Below, piece by piece: positions 8,827-23,151 of a stretch of 64,000 nt of DNA (position 1 is the stretch's first letter; each line of letters opens with the position of its first letter). Made by a program: the position numbers and the translations under genes. The notes under the pieces were generated by a model. It did no database searches. It was not told the DNA's origin and worked only from the letters and a program-made list of their open reading frames with translations. This stretch comes from Streptomyces davaonensis JCM 4913 (GTDB lineage: Bacteria > Actinomycetota > Actinomycetes > Streptomycetales > Streptomycetaceae). The stretch is from NCBI RefSeq assembly GCF_000349325.1, contig NC_020504.1, forward strand, positions 7,544,326-7,608,325. The letters run 5' to 3'.

Positions 8827-9366
8827 TCAGGCTTCGGCGGGTACCTCGTACTCACCGATGAGCTGGGCACGCGCCAGCGCGTGGAACCGCAGATTGAACC
8901 CGACCACCGCCGGTGAGGCATCCGAGTCCGGACCGAGCTTCTCCTGGTCCACGGCGTACACCGTGAACACATAGCGGTGCGGACCGTCCCCGGCGGGCGG
9001 CGCCGCACCACCGAAGTCCTTCGACCCGTAGTCGTTGCGCGCCTGCACCGCACCCTTGGGCAGCCCCTCGAACTTGCCGCTGCCCGCACCCGCCGGCAGC
9101 TCCGTCACCGAAGCCGGGATGTCGAACAGGACCCAGTGCCAGAACCCGCTGCCCGTAGGGGCGTCGGGGTCGTAGCAGGTCACGGCGAAGCTCTTGGTCC
9201 CCGGCGGGAAGCCCTCCCACCGCAGCTGCGGCGAGGTGTTCCCGGCCGCGTAGACCTGAGCGTCCTTGAGGGTCGCGCCCTCCGAGACGTCCTCACTCGT
9301 GACCGCGAACGACGGCACGGGCGGATGGAAGTCGTGGGGGAGCGGCCGCCTCTTGAGCTCGGTCAC
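8827..9366 (-). CDS. YbhB/YbcL family (PEBP-like) protein
   Basis: A 179-residue phosphatidylethanolamine-binding-protein-like fold. Family motifs are [44 protein letters not shown] (seen at about residues 44-85), the GxRNDYG-like segment [13 protein letters not shown], and [12 protein letters not shown]. The cellular role in bacteria is unsettled. The ATG at 9366 is close to the downstream end of the Spo0M gene, so the two may be co-transcribed. No signal peptide is present. Confidence 0.92.
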   Translation of the reverse strand: MTELKRRPLPHDFHPPVPSFAVTSEDVSEGATLKDAQVYAAGNTSPQLRWEGFPPGTKSFAVTCYDPDAPTGSGFWHWVLFDIPASVTELPAGAGSGKFEGLPKGAVQARNDYGSKDFGGAAPPAGDGPHRYVFTVYAVDQEKLGPDSDASPAVVGFNLRFHALARAQLIGEYEVPAEA

Positions 9367-9406
9367 CTCGGTACCTCCTGATCGGATCGTTCAGTGGGTT
9401 CCGAGC

Positions 9407-10189
9407 CTAGAACCAGTTGCGCTTGCTGCCGACCTCGGACAGCCACTGGTTGAGGTACGCCGTCCAGTCGGTCCCCTGGAAGTCGTTCAGACCCACCTGG
9501 AAGGAGCGGTAGGTGTCGCTGCCCTCGCTGAACAGACCCGGCTTCTTGTCCATCTCCAGCACGACGTCCATGGCGTTCTGATCGGCCACGAAGCTCAGCT
9601 CGACCTGGTTGATCCCGCGGTACTGCTGCGGCGGGAAGAACTCGATCTCCTGGTAGAACGGCAGCTTCTGGCGCGTACCGCGGATGTGGCCGCGCTCCAT
9701 GTCCGCGTTCTTGAAGCGGAAGCCCAGCTGGATGAAGGCATCCAGGATCGCCTTCTGCGCCGGCAGCGGGTGCACGTTGATCGGGTCCAGGTCACCGGAG
9801 TCCACCGCACGGGCGATCTCCAGCTCGGTGGTCACGCCGATGTGCATCCCGCGCAGCGTCTGCCCGTCGATCGTCGTGACCGGCGTCTCCCACGGGATCT
9901 CGAGACCGAACGGCACCGCGTGCACGGCGTTGGCCTGGAGCTCGAAGGCGCCACCGAGCCGCTGCTTGGTGAACTCGATGTCCTGCTTGTACTCCTCCTC
10001 GCCGCTCTCGACCTCGACCTTGGCCTGGAGCCCGACCGAGAGCGCCTCGATCTGCTGGTTGACGGACCCGCCCTGGATCCGCACCTCACCCTGGACCACA
10101 CCGCCCGGAACGACGTTGATCTCGGTCAGCACGGTCTCGACCGAAGCCCCGCCGGCACCCAGACTCGCGAGCAGCTTCTTGAACCCCAT
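9407..10189 (-). CDS. Sporulation-control protein Spo0M family
   Basis: A 260-residue arrestin-like Spo0M protein. It begins MGFKKLLASLGAGGASVETVL and continues with the family's VxPGGxVxGEVxIxGG strand pattern. The mid-protein segment VPFGLEIPWETPVTT and the C-terminal (N)WTAYLNQWL segment are typical. In Bacillus, Spo0M modulates sporulation. In Streptomyces the role is not established to my knowledge. The frame extends 38 codons upstream, but the ATG at 10189 matches the family start. Confidence 0.92.
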   Translation of the reverse strand: MGFKKLLASLGAGGASVETVLTEINVVPGGVVQGEVRIQGGSVNQQIEALSVGLQAKVEVESGEEEYKQDIEFTKQRLGGAFELQANAVHAVPFGLEIPWETPVTTIDGQTLRGMHIGVTTELEIARAVDSGDLDPINVHPLPAQKAILDAFIQLGFRFKNADMERGHIRGTRQKLPFYQEIEFFPPQQYRGINQVELSFVADQNAMDVVLEMDKKPGLFSEGSDTYRSFQVGLNDFQGTDWTAYLNQWLSEVGSKRNWF

Positions 10190-10327
10190 GACTCTCCCTC
10201 TACGACTGCATCTTTGATCCCTACAAACGCGATCCGGACGTGGCCGGTTCCGCGTCCTCACCCTTGCAAGGGGACGGGCCGCTGACCACCCCGTGACCGC
10301 CACCCGTCTGGACTACCCTCGGACGGC

Positions 10328-10978
10328 ATGATCGCGAGCCCCGACCGTACGCCGCTCCCCAGGAACTTCTTCGACCGCCCCGTCCTCGAAGTAGCCCCCG
10401 ACCTCCTGGGCCGCCTCCTCGTACGGACCACCCCGGACGGCCCGATCTCCCTCCGCCTCACAGAGGTGGAGGCATACGACGGTCAGAACGACCCCGGCTC
10501 CCACGCCTATCGTGGCCGAACGGCCCGCAACAGCGTGATGTTCGGTCCGCCCGGACATGTGTACGTCTACTTCACCTACGGCATGTGGCACTGCATGAAC
10601 CTGGTGTGCGGCCCCGACGGCACGGCGAGCGGGGTCCTGCTGCGGGCCGGCGAGATCGTCGAGGGCGCTGAGCTCGCCCGCAAACGTCGACTCTCGGCCC
10701 GAAATGACAAGGAACTGGCCAAAGGCCCGGCCCGCCTGGCTACGGCGCTCGGTGTCGACCGAGCCCTGGACGGTACGGACGCCTGTGCCACCGGAGAGAC
10801 CCCACTGAGGATCCTGACCGGCACCCCGGCCCCCGCTGACCAGGTACGGAACGGCCCGCGCACCGGAGTGTCCGGAGATGGGGGCAATGGCGACGCCCAC
10901 CCGTGGCGTTACTGGATCGCCAACGACCCCACTGTGAGCCCCTATCGGGCCCATGTCCCTAAGCGCCGCTCAAGTTGA
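10328..10978 (+). CDS. mpg: DNA-3-methyladenine glycosylase, AAG/MPG type
   Basis: A 216-residue base-excision repair glycosylase that removes alkylated purines. Family signatures are [19 protein letters not shown] near the N-terminus, LTEVEAYDG (with the catalytic Glu), [35 protein letters not shown], and a final [10 protein letters not shown] segment. A TACCCT hexamer 8 bases before the ATG suggests a leaderless transcript. Its stop codon lies inside the first rrn promoter, so transcription of mpg runs directly into the rRNA leader. Confidence 0.92.
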   Translation: MIASPDRTPLPRNFFDRPVLEVAPDLLGRLLVRTTPDGPISLRLTEVEAYDGQNDPGSHAYRGRTARNSVMFGPPGHVYVYFTYGMWHCMNLVCGPDGTASGVLLRAGEIVEGAELARKRRLSARNDKELAKGPARLATALGVDRALDGTDACATGETPLRILTGTPAPADQVRNGPRTGVSGDGGNGDAHPWRYWIANDPTVSPYRAHVPKRRSS

Positions 10979-11003
10979 CGCGCCCATGGGAGGCGCGTAA
11001 TGT
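10975..11003 (+). promoter_or_regulatory. First rrn promoter, overlapping the mpg stop codon
   Basis: A -35 element TTGACG (10975-10980) and a -10 element TAATGT (10998-11003) are separated by 17 bp, close to the sigma-HrdB consensus. The -35 includes the mpg TGA stop. Confidence 0.65.
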
Positions 11004-11486
11004 AGCCCGAGCCGCTGAACCGGGTACGGCAATCGCCAGCAGCCGGAGCGGCCAACCCACTACCTACGACTTCCCTCCGCGGGAACGAATTCGGCGTGCC
11101 TGCATGCCTGAATTCGGAAGCGCAGAGACTCGATTATGAGTTGAGCGGGGAATCGGCTAACGTAGTGAATGTCGAAAGGCCGAGAGGCCAAAAGACAAAT
11201 CCCGCCGACCGGGAATCGGAACCGAAAGGATCTGATAGAGTCGGAAACGCAAGACCGAAGGGAAGCCCGGAGGAAAGCCCGAGAGGGTGAGTACAAAGGA
11301 AGCGACCGTTCCTTGAGAACTCAACAGCGTGCCAAAAATCAACGCCAGATATGTTGATACCCCGTCTCTCCCGTTCGGGAGGACGAGGTTCCTTTGAAAT
11401 AACACAGCGAGGACGCTGTGTGCGAGGGGATTATTCCTCCTCTCGCACCGCTCTCGTGATGTGTTGCACCGGATTACCGGTAAACA
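11004..11486 (+). other. rrn leader with further promoters, nut-like box and processing hairpins
   Basis: No gene is seen. A second promoter may lie at TTGAGC (11141-11146) with TAGTGA (11163-11168, 16-bp spacing), and another -10 is possible at TAGAGT near 11237. The TTGAGAACTCAACAG motif near 11312-11326 resembles the box elements of actinobacterial rrn leaders. CACAGCG...CGCTGTG (11403-11420) and TGCGAGG...CTCGCA (about 11420-11447) form hairpins just upstream of 16S. Several tandem promoters are usual for Streptomyces rrn operons. Confidence 0.55.
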
Positions 11487-16448
<4,962 letters not shown>

Positions 16449-16549
16449 AGTTGCTCGCGTCCACTGTGTTAGTTCTGAGGCAACGACCGTTGCCGGTTTG
16501 AGCAGAACGCATAACTACAGAGTGTGCTTGTTCGCTCGAAACCATTAGG

Positions 16550-16668
16550 GTTTCGGTGGTCATAGCGTGAGGGAAACGCCCGGTTACATTCCGAACCCGG
16601 AAGCTAAGCCTTACAGCGCCGATGGTACTGCAGGGGGGACCCTGTGGGAGAGTAGGACGCCGCCGAAC
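16550..16668 (+). rRNA. rrf: 5S ribosomal RNA
   Basis: About 119 nt, from GTTTCGGTGGTCATAGCG to GGACGCCGCCGAAC. It contains the conserved CCGAACCCGGAAGCTAAG loop. It is the last gene of the rrn operon and is followed by a strong terminator. Confidence 0.95.
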
Positions 16669-16679
16669 AATCTTTGGAA

Positions 16680-16730
16680 GGACCCCTGGTCCCAGCGTTC
16701 AGCTGGGACCAGGGGTCCTTTTGTTTTTAC
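16680..16730 (+). terminator. rrn operon terminator
   Basis: A 17-bp perfect stem (GGACCCCTGGTCCCAGC and its complement) with a short loop is followed by TTTTGTTTTT. A canonical strong intrinsic terminator for the rRNA operon. Confidence 0.92.
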
Positions 16731-16761
16731 AATGCTTGCAGTACCGAGACAGGAGCCACCG

Positions 16762-18570
16762 ATGTCCACCAACTCTCCCGACGATCGACCGGAGCGCGAC
16801 CAGCGGCGACGGGACAGTGGGGACCGCGGAGACCGTGGCGGTTACCGCGGCGACCGTGGCGACCGTGGTGACCGTGGCGGCTTCCGTCGTGACGACCGCC
16901 GTAGCGACGACCGCCGTGACGGTGGTCGGGGCGGTGACCGTGGTGGGTACGGCCGTCGTGACGACCGGCGCGATGACCGCCGTGACGACAACCGTGGTGG
17001 TGACAGCCGCGGTGGCGGCTACGGCCGGCGCGATGACCGGCGTGGTGACGACCGTGACCGTGGTGGTTACGGCCGTCGGGACGATCGGCGTGACGATCGC
17101 CGCGATGACCGTGGACCTCGTCCGCCGTTCCGCCGGGACGACCGGCCGGGCGGTCCGCGCCGCGACGACCGCGACCGTGGCTTCCGGCGCGATGACCGCG
17201 GCGACCGCCCTGCCTTCCGCCGTGACGACGACCGTGGTGGCCCCCGGCGCGACGATCGCCGTGATGACCACCGTGGTGGCGGCTACGGCCGTGACGAGAA
17301 CCGTGGTGGCGGCTACGGCCGGCGCGATGACCGCCGCCCCGACGACCGCGACCGTGGCGGCTACGGCCGTCGGGACGACCGCCGCGATGACCGTCGCGAC
17401 GATCGTCGTGACAGCGACCGTGGCGGGTTCCGACGCGATGATCGCGACCGCGACCGCGACCGTGACCGTGGTGGTTTCCGCGGCGGCGACCGCGACCGTG
17501 GCTTCCGCCGTGACGACCGTGGCGACCGCCCCGAGCGCGGTGACCGTGGCGGCTTCCGCCGCGACGAGCGTCCGGGCGGTCCGCGCCGTGATGACAGGCG
17601 TGACGACCGGCGGGATGACCGCCGCGACGACCGCCGTGACGGCGACCGCGGCGGCTTCCGTGGCCGCGATGACCGTGGCCCCCGTCGTGACGACCGTGGT
17701 CCCCGTCGGGACGACCGCGGTGGGCGTCCGGGTGGGTTCCGGGGGCGGGACGACCGGGGTGGTCGGGACGACCGGCGTGGCGGCGGTTTCGGGCGCCGTG
17801 ACGATCGGGACCGTGACCGGGACCGCGAGCCGATCAAGCGGCTGCCGATCCCCGAGGACGTCACAGGCGACGAGATCGACAAGGACGTACGGCAGGAGCT
17901 GCAGAGTCTGCCGAAGACGCTCGCCGAGGATGTCGCCAAGAACCTGGTGATGGTCGCGCGGCTCATCGACGAGGACCCCGAGGGCGCGTACGGCTACTCC
18001 AAGGTGGCGCTGCGGCTGGCGTCGCGCGTCGCCGCCGTACGGGAGGCCGCCGGTTTCGCCGCGTACGCCAACCAGAAGTACTCCGAGGCGCTGGCGGAGT
18101 TCCGGGCCGCTCGGCGGATGACCGGTAACGCGGAGCTGTGGCCGCTCATGGCCGACTGCGAGCGTGGGCTCGGGCGGCCGGAGAAGGCGCTGGAGATGGC
18201 CGGCGCGCCCGACGTGCACAAGCTGGACAAGGCCGGGCAGGTCGAGATGCGGCTCGTCGCGGCCGGTGCCCGGCGTGACATGGGGCAGCTGGACGCGGCG
18301 ATCGTGACGCTCCAGAGCCCCGAGCTGGCCTCCAACGCCGTGCAGCCGTGGACCGCGCGGCTGCGGTACGCCTATGCCGACGCGCTGCTGGCGGCCGGGC
18401 GGGAGAGCGAGGCGCGGGAGTGGTTCGCGAAGGCCGTGGAGTCCGACAAGGACGGCAGCACGGACGCCTCGGACCGGCTCGCGGAGCTCGACGGTGTCGA
18501 GTTCGTCGACGCGTTCACCGATGACGACGAGAGCGCGACGCCGGATGACGACTCCGACAAGGAGGAGTAG
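16762..18570 (+). CDS. RDD/RGG-repeat protein with C-terminal TPR-like domain
   Basis: A 602-residue protein in two parts. Residues about 5-355 are a low-complexity, intrinsically disordered tract built almost only from Arg, Asp and Gly with Tyr/Phe. It uses variants of [11 protein letters not shown] and GGYGRRDDR repeated dozens of times, a composition typical of RNA-binding RGG proteins. Residues about 370-600 form a helical TPR-like domain ([24 protein letters not shown]..., EKALEMAG) ending in an acidic tail. The ATG at 16762 follows AGGAG by 6 bases; the open frame extends back into the 5S gene, which is not coding. The function is unknown. The tract is charge-balanced, so phase separation or rRNA/ribosome association are inferences. 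Confidence 0.88.
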   Translation: MSTNSPDDRPERDQRRRDSGDRGDRGGYRGDRGDRGDRGGFRRDDRRSDDRRDGGRGGDRGGYGRRDDRRDDRRDDNRGGDSRGGGYGRRDDRRGDDRDRGGYGRRDDRRDDRRDDRGPRPPFRRDDRPGGPRRDDRDRGFRRDDRGDRPAFRRDDDRGGPRRDDRRDDHRGGGYGRDENRGGGYGRRDDRRPDDRDRGGYGRRDDRRDDRRDDRRDSDRGGFRRDDRDRDRDRDRGGFRGGDRDRGFRRDDRGDRPERGDRGGFRRDERPGGPRRDDRRDDRRDDRRDDRRDGDRGGFRGRDDRGPRRDDRGPRRDDRGGRPGGFRGRDDRGGRDDRRGGGFGRRDDRDRDRDREPIKRLPIPEDVTGDEIDKDVRQELQSLPKTLAEDVAKNLVMVARLIDEDPEGAYGYSKVALRLASRVAAVREAAGFAAYANQKYSEALAEFRAARRMTGNAELWPLMADCERGLGRPEKALEMAGAPDVHKLDKAGQVEMRLVAAGARRDMGQLDAAIVTLQSPELASNAVQPWTARLRYAYADALLAAGRESEAREWFAKAVESDKDGSTDASDRLAELDGVEFVDAFTDDDESATPDDDSDKEE

Positions 18571-18580
18571 GGCGTAGGGG

Positions 18581-18613
18581 AAAGGGGCGGATCCCGATGG
18601 GGTCCGCCCCTTT
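18581..18613. terminator. Bidirectional terminator
   Basis: A near-perfect stem AAAGGGGCGGA...TCCGCCCCTTT lies between the convergent TPR-protein and DUF1015 genes, with T- and A-rich ends on both strands. Confidence 0.8.
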
Positions 18614-18618
18614 CGCGT

Positions 18619-19911
18619 TCACAGGTCCAGCGCGCGCAGGACCAGGCCGGAGGCCGGTTTCGGGCCGAACGACGTCGACTTGCGGGGCATCGTGACGCCC
18701 TGTCGGGCCAGGTCGCGGACGACCTCCTCGCGGACCGGGTGCATCAGTACGGCCGTGCCGCCGTCGCGTTCCGCCTTGCGGACGGTGGCCGCCGCGTCGT
18801 GGATGTAGGCGATACGGGTCGGGTCGTCCTCGGGGATGTGCCAGATGTGGTCGAGGAGGGTGGCGTGCAGGACTGTCGCGTCCAGGGTGCGCCAGGCCGG
18901 TGGGCGGTCGGCGGGGACGGTGCGGGCCAGGAGGCCGGGGTCGGGCCGGTCGAGCAGGTGGAAGGCACCGTCGCCCGCCAGGAGAAAGGCGTTCCCCGCG
19001 CGGGCCGCTTCGGCGAGGCTCTCCAGGGCCAACGGGAGGGGGGCCTCCAGGCGCCGGACGCGGAAGCGGTCCTCCAGGGCGGCCACGGCGTCCTGGACCG
19101 GCAGGCCGTGCAGGAGGCGGTGGATGGCGCGGACCCGCAGGGGGTAACGGGCCGTGTCGACGAGGAGGACCAGGCCGTAGTCCCAGGGGCTGGGGGAGGG
19201 GTGCTCCGCGCGTAGACGGCGATACGTCGCCCAGCGGTGGTGGCCGTCGGCGATCAGCGCCTGGTGGCGGGCCAGGTCGGTCTGGATGCGGTCCAGGTCC
19301 TCGGTGGCGGTGATCGCCCACAGGCGGTGCCGGAAGCCGTCCTCGGTGGTGGTGGCGAGCAGCGGGGGCTGCTCGATGATGCGCTCGATCACGGCTGAGG
19401 TGTCGGCGGCCGAGCCGTTGCCCCGGTAGGTGAGGAGCAGGGGTTCGAGGTTGGCCGAAGTGGCGCGCATCAGGGCGGCACGGTCGGCGACCACATGCGG
19501 CATGACGTCCTCATGGGGCAGGACCACATGCTCCGAGGGGTCCGACAGGCGCAGGGCGCCGATGACTCCGCGCTGGAGCAGGCCGCCGGCGTCGCTCTGC
19601 TCGTAGACGTAGAGGCCGGGTTCGTCGTCGGTGGTCAGGACGCCCTCGGAGAGCCAGCGGCGCAGGGTCTGGGCCGCCTGTTCGTTGCGGGTGCTGGGGG
19701 TGCCGGCCTGAGGGAGGATCAGCCGGACGATGTTGTGCGGGTCGGCGTCCTGGAGGTGGTGCAGGCCGTCGGGGCGGACGACGACGTCGTACGGAGGGGA
19801 CGTCACGGCAGCCAGACTGCCGACCCGGTCGGGGTCGTAGCGAAGGCCTCGGAACGGGGTGAGTTCGAGGCCTCGGCGCGCCGTTGCTTCCGAGTGACCT
19901 GCTGTGTTCAT
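18619..19911 (-). CDS. DUF1015 family protein
   Basis: A 430-residue protein of the DUF1015 family. Recognisable parts are LTPFRGLRYDPDRVGSLAAVTSPPYDVV at the N-terminus, DPHNIVRLILP, LYVYEQ, and the strongly conserved LIADGHHRWATYRRLRAE near residue 235, which gives a DGHHR signature. The ATG at 19911 is the most downstream start consistent with the family N-terminus. The reaction is unknown. In other bacteria the family has been linked to serine metabolism by context only. Confidence 0.9.
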   Translation of the reverse strand: MNTAGHSEATARRGLELTPFRGLRYDPDRVGSLAAVTSPPYDVVVRPDGLHHLQDADPHNIVRLILPQAGTPSTRNEQAAQTLRRWLSEGVLTTDDEPGLYVYEQSDAGGLLQRGVIGALRLSDPSEHVVLPHEDVMPHVVADRAALMRATSANLEPLLLTYRGNGSAADTSAVIERIIEQPPLLATTTEDGFRHRLWAITATEDLDRIQTDLARHQALIADGHHRWATYRRLRAEHPSPSPWDYGLVLLVDTARYPLRVRAIHRLLHGLPVQDAVAALEDRFRVRRLEAPLPLALESLAEAARAGNAFLLAGDGAFHLLDRPDPGLLARTVPADRPPAWRTLDATVLHATLLDHIWHIPEDDPTRIAYIHDAAATVRKAERDGGTAVLMHPVREEVVRDLARQGVTMPRKSTSFGPKPASGLVLRALDL

Positions 19912-19983
19912 CCCGGCATCGTACGTGTGTCGGTGGCATGCGGGATGATCGGGGGAAAGCCGTCGAACGAGGAGCGATGCGGA

Positions 19984-21012
19984 ATGAGCCAGAGCGTCAG
20001 GACGAGCCCGGCGGGCAGTGGCCGGGCCCTGAGCGAGGCGTACGACACGGCGCTGCTCGATCTGGACGGCGTGGTGTACGCGGGCGGGAACGCGATCGTG
20101 CACGCGGTCGATTCGCTGGCCGTGGCTCGTGCGGGCGGGATGCATCTGGCGTACGTCACCAACAACGCTCTGCGGACGCCGGATGCGGTGGCCGAGCATC
20201 TGACGGAGCTGGGCATACCGACGGGCGCGGGGGATGTGATCACCTCGGCGCAGGCGGTGGCCCGGCTGATCAGTGAGCAGGTGCCGGAGGGTGCCCGGGT
20301 GCTGGTCATCGGGGGCGAGGGGCTGCGGGTGGCGCTGCGCGAGCGCGGGCTCGTGCCGGTGGAGTCGGCGGAGGACGATCCGGCGGCCGTGGTGCAGGGG
20401 TACGGCGGTCCCGACCTGACGTGGGGGCGGTTCGCGGAGGCCAGCTATGCCGTCGCGCGCGGGGTGCCGTGGTTCGCGTCCAACACGGACCTGACGATTC
20501 CGAGCGGGCGGGGTATCGCGCCCGGCAACGGCGCCGCGGTGGAGGTCGTACGGATAGCCACGGGGGCCGAGCCTCAGGTGGCGGGCAAGCCGTTGCCTCC
20601 CATGCACCGGGAGACGATTCTGCGCACCGGTGCCGAGCGGCCGTTGGTGGTCGGGGACCGGCTGGACACGGACATCGAGGGGGCGTTCAACGGCGAGGTG
20701 GACTCGCTGCTGGTGCTGACCGGCGTGACCGGCGGCGCCCAGTTGCTCGCGGCGCCGCCGCAGCACCGGCCGACGTATGTGGACGCGGATCTGCGGGGGT
20801 TGCTGACCGGGCAGCCGGAGGTCGTGGCCGAGGCGGACGGCTTCCGCTGTGGTGGCTGGAAAGCGACCGCCGGTGCCGAGCGGCTGGAGCTGGACGGCGA
20901 GGGTGAGGCGCTGGACGGGCTGCGCGCGCTGTGTGCGGCGGCCTGGACATCGGCCGGCGAGGGTTCGTGCGCGCTGGACGCGGGGAAGGCGCTGGCCAGG
21001 CTGGGTTTGTGA
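19984..21012 (+). CDS. HAD-superfamily (class IIA, NagD-like) phosphatase
   Basis: A 342-residue HAD-IIA hydrolase. Motif I is LLDLDGVVYAGG, with the nucleophile and the acid/base Asp. Motif II is in YVTNNALRTP. The cap domain contains VLVIGGEGLRVALRERG and GYGGPDLTW. The Lys of motif III is in VAGKPLPPMH, and motif IV is VVGDRLDTDIEGA. The substrate is probably a small phosphorylated metabolite. The ATG at 19984 follows GAGCG closely. It is divergent from the DUF1015 gene. Confidence 0.9.
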   Translation: MSQSVRTSPAGSGRALSEAYDTALLDLDGVVYAGGNAIVHAVDSLAVARAGGMHLAYVTNNALRTPDAVAEHLTELGIPTGAGDVITSAQAVARLISEQVPEGARVLVIGGEGLRVALRERGLVPVESAEDDPAAVVQGYGGPDLTWGRFAEASYAVARGVPWFASNTDLTIPSGRGIAPGNGAAVEVVRIATGAEPQVAGKPLPPMHRETILRTGAERPLVVGDRLDTDIEGAFNGEVDSLLVLTGVTGGAQLLAAPPQHRPTYVDADLRGLLTGQPEVVAEADGFRCGGWKATAGAERLELDGEGEALDGLRALCAAAWTSAGEGSCALDAGKALARLGL

Positions 21013-21050
21013 GCCCTCGTTCGATACCGACGCGGCATCGAAAGCGCATG

Positions 21051-21069
21051 GGAGGGTAGGCTAACCTAA
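21051..21069 (+). promoter_or_regulatory. Iron box (DmdR/IdeR operator)
   Basis: This 19-mer matches the actinobacterial iron-box consensus TTAGGTTAGGCTAACCTAA at 16 positions; the right two thirds (TAGGCTAACCTAA) is perfect. It ends 4 bases before the GTG of the first permease gene and includes TAGGCT, which can serve as the -10. Repressor binding would therefore block polymerase directly and the mRNA would be leaderless or nearly so. Confidence 0.82.
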
Positions 21070-21073
21070 CTGC

Positions 21074-22117
21074 GTGTTGGTCGACAGTCCTCCCGAACAG
21101 CGCGCGGAGACCGCCCCCGCGCCCCCAACCCGCCGGGCGATACGTCCTCTTGGGCTTCTCCTTTCCGCCATCGTGCTGGTGCTCGTCGCGCTGGCGAGCA
21201 TCGCGGTCGGCGCGAAGGACCTCTCCCTGGCCCAGGTCTGGCACGGCCTGTTCCAGGACACGGGGACGTACGGCGACGTCGTCGTCGACGACCGGGTCTC
21301 CCGGACCGTGCTGGGGCTGCTCGCCGGTGCGGGGCTCGGGCTCGCCGGGGCCGTCCTCCAGGCGCTCACGCGTAATCCGCTGGCCGATCCCGGACTGCTC
21401 GGGATCAATGCCGGTGCCTCCGCCGCGGTCGTCACCGCCATCTCCTTCCTCGGCGTCACCTCGATGAGCGGCTACATCTGGTTCGCCTTCTTCGGCGCGG
21501 CCGCGGTCGGGGCGCTGGTGTGGTTCCTGGGCGGCAGCCGGGGTGCCACGCCGGTGCGGCTCGCGCTCGCGGGCACCGCGATCAGCGCCGCGCTCTACGG
21601 CTATCTCCAGGCCGTCATGATCATGGACGACGCGGCGCTCGGCCGGATGCGTTTCTGGACGGTGGGTTCGCTGTCCTCGGCGACCGACTCGACCATCAAG
21701 CAGGTCCTGCCGTTCCTGGTGGTCGGCATGATCCTCGCGCTCGCGCTGGCCCGGCCGCTCAACGCCATGTCGATGGGCGACGACACCGCCAAGGCGCTCG
21801 GCGCCCATCTCAACCGAACCCGGGCGCTGTCCATGCTCGCCGCCACCGTGCTGTGCGGCGCCGCGACCGCCGCCTGCGGCCCGATCGTGTTCGTCGGCCT
21901 GATGGTGCCGCACGTCGTGCGCTCCTTCACCGGACCCGACCTGCGCTGGATCCTGCCGTACGCGGGTCTGCTGTCGCCCGTGCTGCTGCTCGGCGCCGAT
22001 GTCATCGGCCGGGTCGTCGCCCGGCCCTCCGAGGTCCAGGTCGGCATCATCACCGCGATCATCGGCGGTCCGGTGTTCATCCTGCTCGTACGACGGCGGA
22101 GGACGGCACAGCTGTGA
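21074..22117 (+). CDS. FecCD-family iron-siderophore ABC permease (first subunit)
   Basis: A 347-residue permease with about nine or ten membrane segments. It carries the FecCD signatures RVSRTVLGLLAGAGLGLAGAVLQALTRNPLADPGLLG (residues about 76-112) and the cytoplasmic coupling segment GDDTAKALG. It starts at GTG 21074, directly after an iron box, and overlaps the next gene by 4 bases. It should import ferric siderophores under iron limitation together with the next two genes. No substrate-binding protein is encoded nearby. Confidence 0.9.
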   Translation: MLVDSPPEQRAETAPAPPTRRAIRPLGLLLSAIVLVLVALASIAVGAKDLSLAQVWHGLFQDTGTYGDVVVDDRVSRTVLGLLAGAGLGLAGAVLQALTRNPLADPGLLGINAGASAAVVTAISFLGVTSMSGYIWFAFFGAAAVGALVWFLGGSRGATPVRLALAGTAISAALYGYLQAVMIMDDAALGRMRFWTVGSLSSATDSTIKQVLPFLVVGMILALALARPLNAMSMGDDTAKALGAHLNRTRALSMLAATVLCGAATAACGPIVFVGLMVPHVVRSFTGPDLRWILPYAGLLSPVLLLGADVIGRVVARPSEVQVGIITAIIGGPVFILLVRRRRTAQL

Positions 22118-23151
22118 AGACCAACCGTGCGGTGCGGACCCCGGGCGGACTCTCGGTCCGGCTGGACATCCGGGCCCTGACCGTCGTACTCCTGCTGCTG
22201 CTCGCGGCGTTGGCGGCGAGCGTGCTGCTGATCGGCACCGGGGACTTTCCCATCTCGGCCGGTGATGTGCTCAAGACGCTGCTCGGCGGCGGCGATCCGG
22301 GACAGGAGTTCATCGTCAACGAGCTGCGGCTGCCGCGGGTCCTGGTCGCCCTGCTGGTCGGGGCCTCGCTCGGGCTCGGCGGCGCGCTGTTCCAGGCCGT
22401 CTCCCGCAATCCGCTGGGCAGCCCGGACATCCTTGGTCTCGGCCAGGGCGCGACGGCCGGTGCGCTCACGATGATCGTGCTGTTCTCCGGGAGCGCGAAC
22501 CAGGTCACGATCGGCGCGCTCGTGGGCGGCCTGGTGACCGGTCTGGCGATCTATCTGCTCGCCTGGAAGCAGGGCGTGCACGGATACCGGCTGGTCCTGG
22601 TCGGTATCGGCATGTCCGCGATCCTCACCGCCGTCAACGGCTATCTGTTGACCGTCTCCGACATCGTCGACGCGGCTCGCTCGGTCGTCTGGATGACCGG
22701 CTCGCTCAGCGGCCGGGACTGGGAGCAGGTCTGGCCGCTGCTCGCGCTGTGCGCCGTACTGGTGCCGCTGGTCCTCGCCAATGCGCGCGGGCTGCGGATG
22801 ATGGAGATGGGCGACGACGTCTCCCACGCGCTCGGCGTGCGCGTCGAGCGCGTACGGGCGCTGCTGATGATCTCCGCCGTCCTGCTCACCGCGGCCGCCA
22901 CGGCCGCCGCCGGGCCCGTCAGCTTCGTCGCGCTCACCGCCCCGCAGCTGGCCCGACGGCTGACCCGGTCGCCGGGACCGAACCTGCTGCCCTCCCTGTG
23001 CATGGGTGCGGCCCTGCTCGTCGTCGCCGACTGGGCCTCGCAGCGCCTGTTCGGCGCCGACCAGATGCCCGTGGGCGTGGTCACCGGCGTCGTCGGCGGC
23101 GTCTACCTGCTGTGGCTGCTGGTCAGCGAACGCCGGGCGGGCCGGATATGA
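22114..23151 (+). CDS. FecCD-family iron-siderophore ABC permease (second subunit)
   Basis: A 345-residue permease paralogous to its upstream neighbour. Signatures are RLPRVLVALLVGASLGLGGALFQAVSRNPLGSPDILG and the coupling segment GDDVSHALG. It is hydrophobic throughout, with about ten membrane spans. The GTGA overlap with the gene before and the ATGA overlap with the gene after show translational coupling in a three-gene operon controlled by the iron box at 21051-21069. Confidence 0.9.
   Translation: MKTNRAVRTPGGLSVRLDIRALTVVLLLLLAALAASVLLIGTGDFPISAGDVLKTLLGGGDPGQEFIVNELRLPRVLVALLVGASLGLGGALFQAVSRNPLGSPDILGLGQGATAGALTMIVLFSGSANQVTIGALVGGLVTGLAIYLLAWKQGVHGYRLVLVGIGMSAILTAVNGYLLTVSDIVDAARSVVWMTGSLSGRDWEQVWPLLALCAVLVPLVLANARGLRMMEMGDDVSHALGVRVERVRALLMISAVLLTAAATAAAGPVSFVALTAPQLARRLTRSPGPNLLPSLCMGAALLVVADWASQRLFGADQMPVGVVTGVVGGVYLLWLLVSERRAGRI

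Noticed and set aside
16800..17840. Dense short direct repeats resembling a CRISPR or minisatellite array
   Set aside because: The repeats are in frame and encode RDDR/GGY units with varied codons. There are no regular unique spacers.
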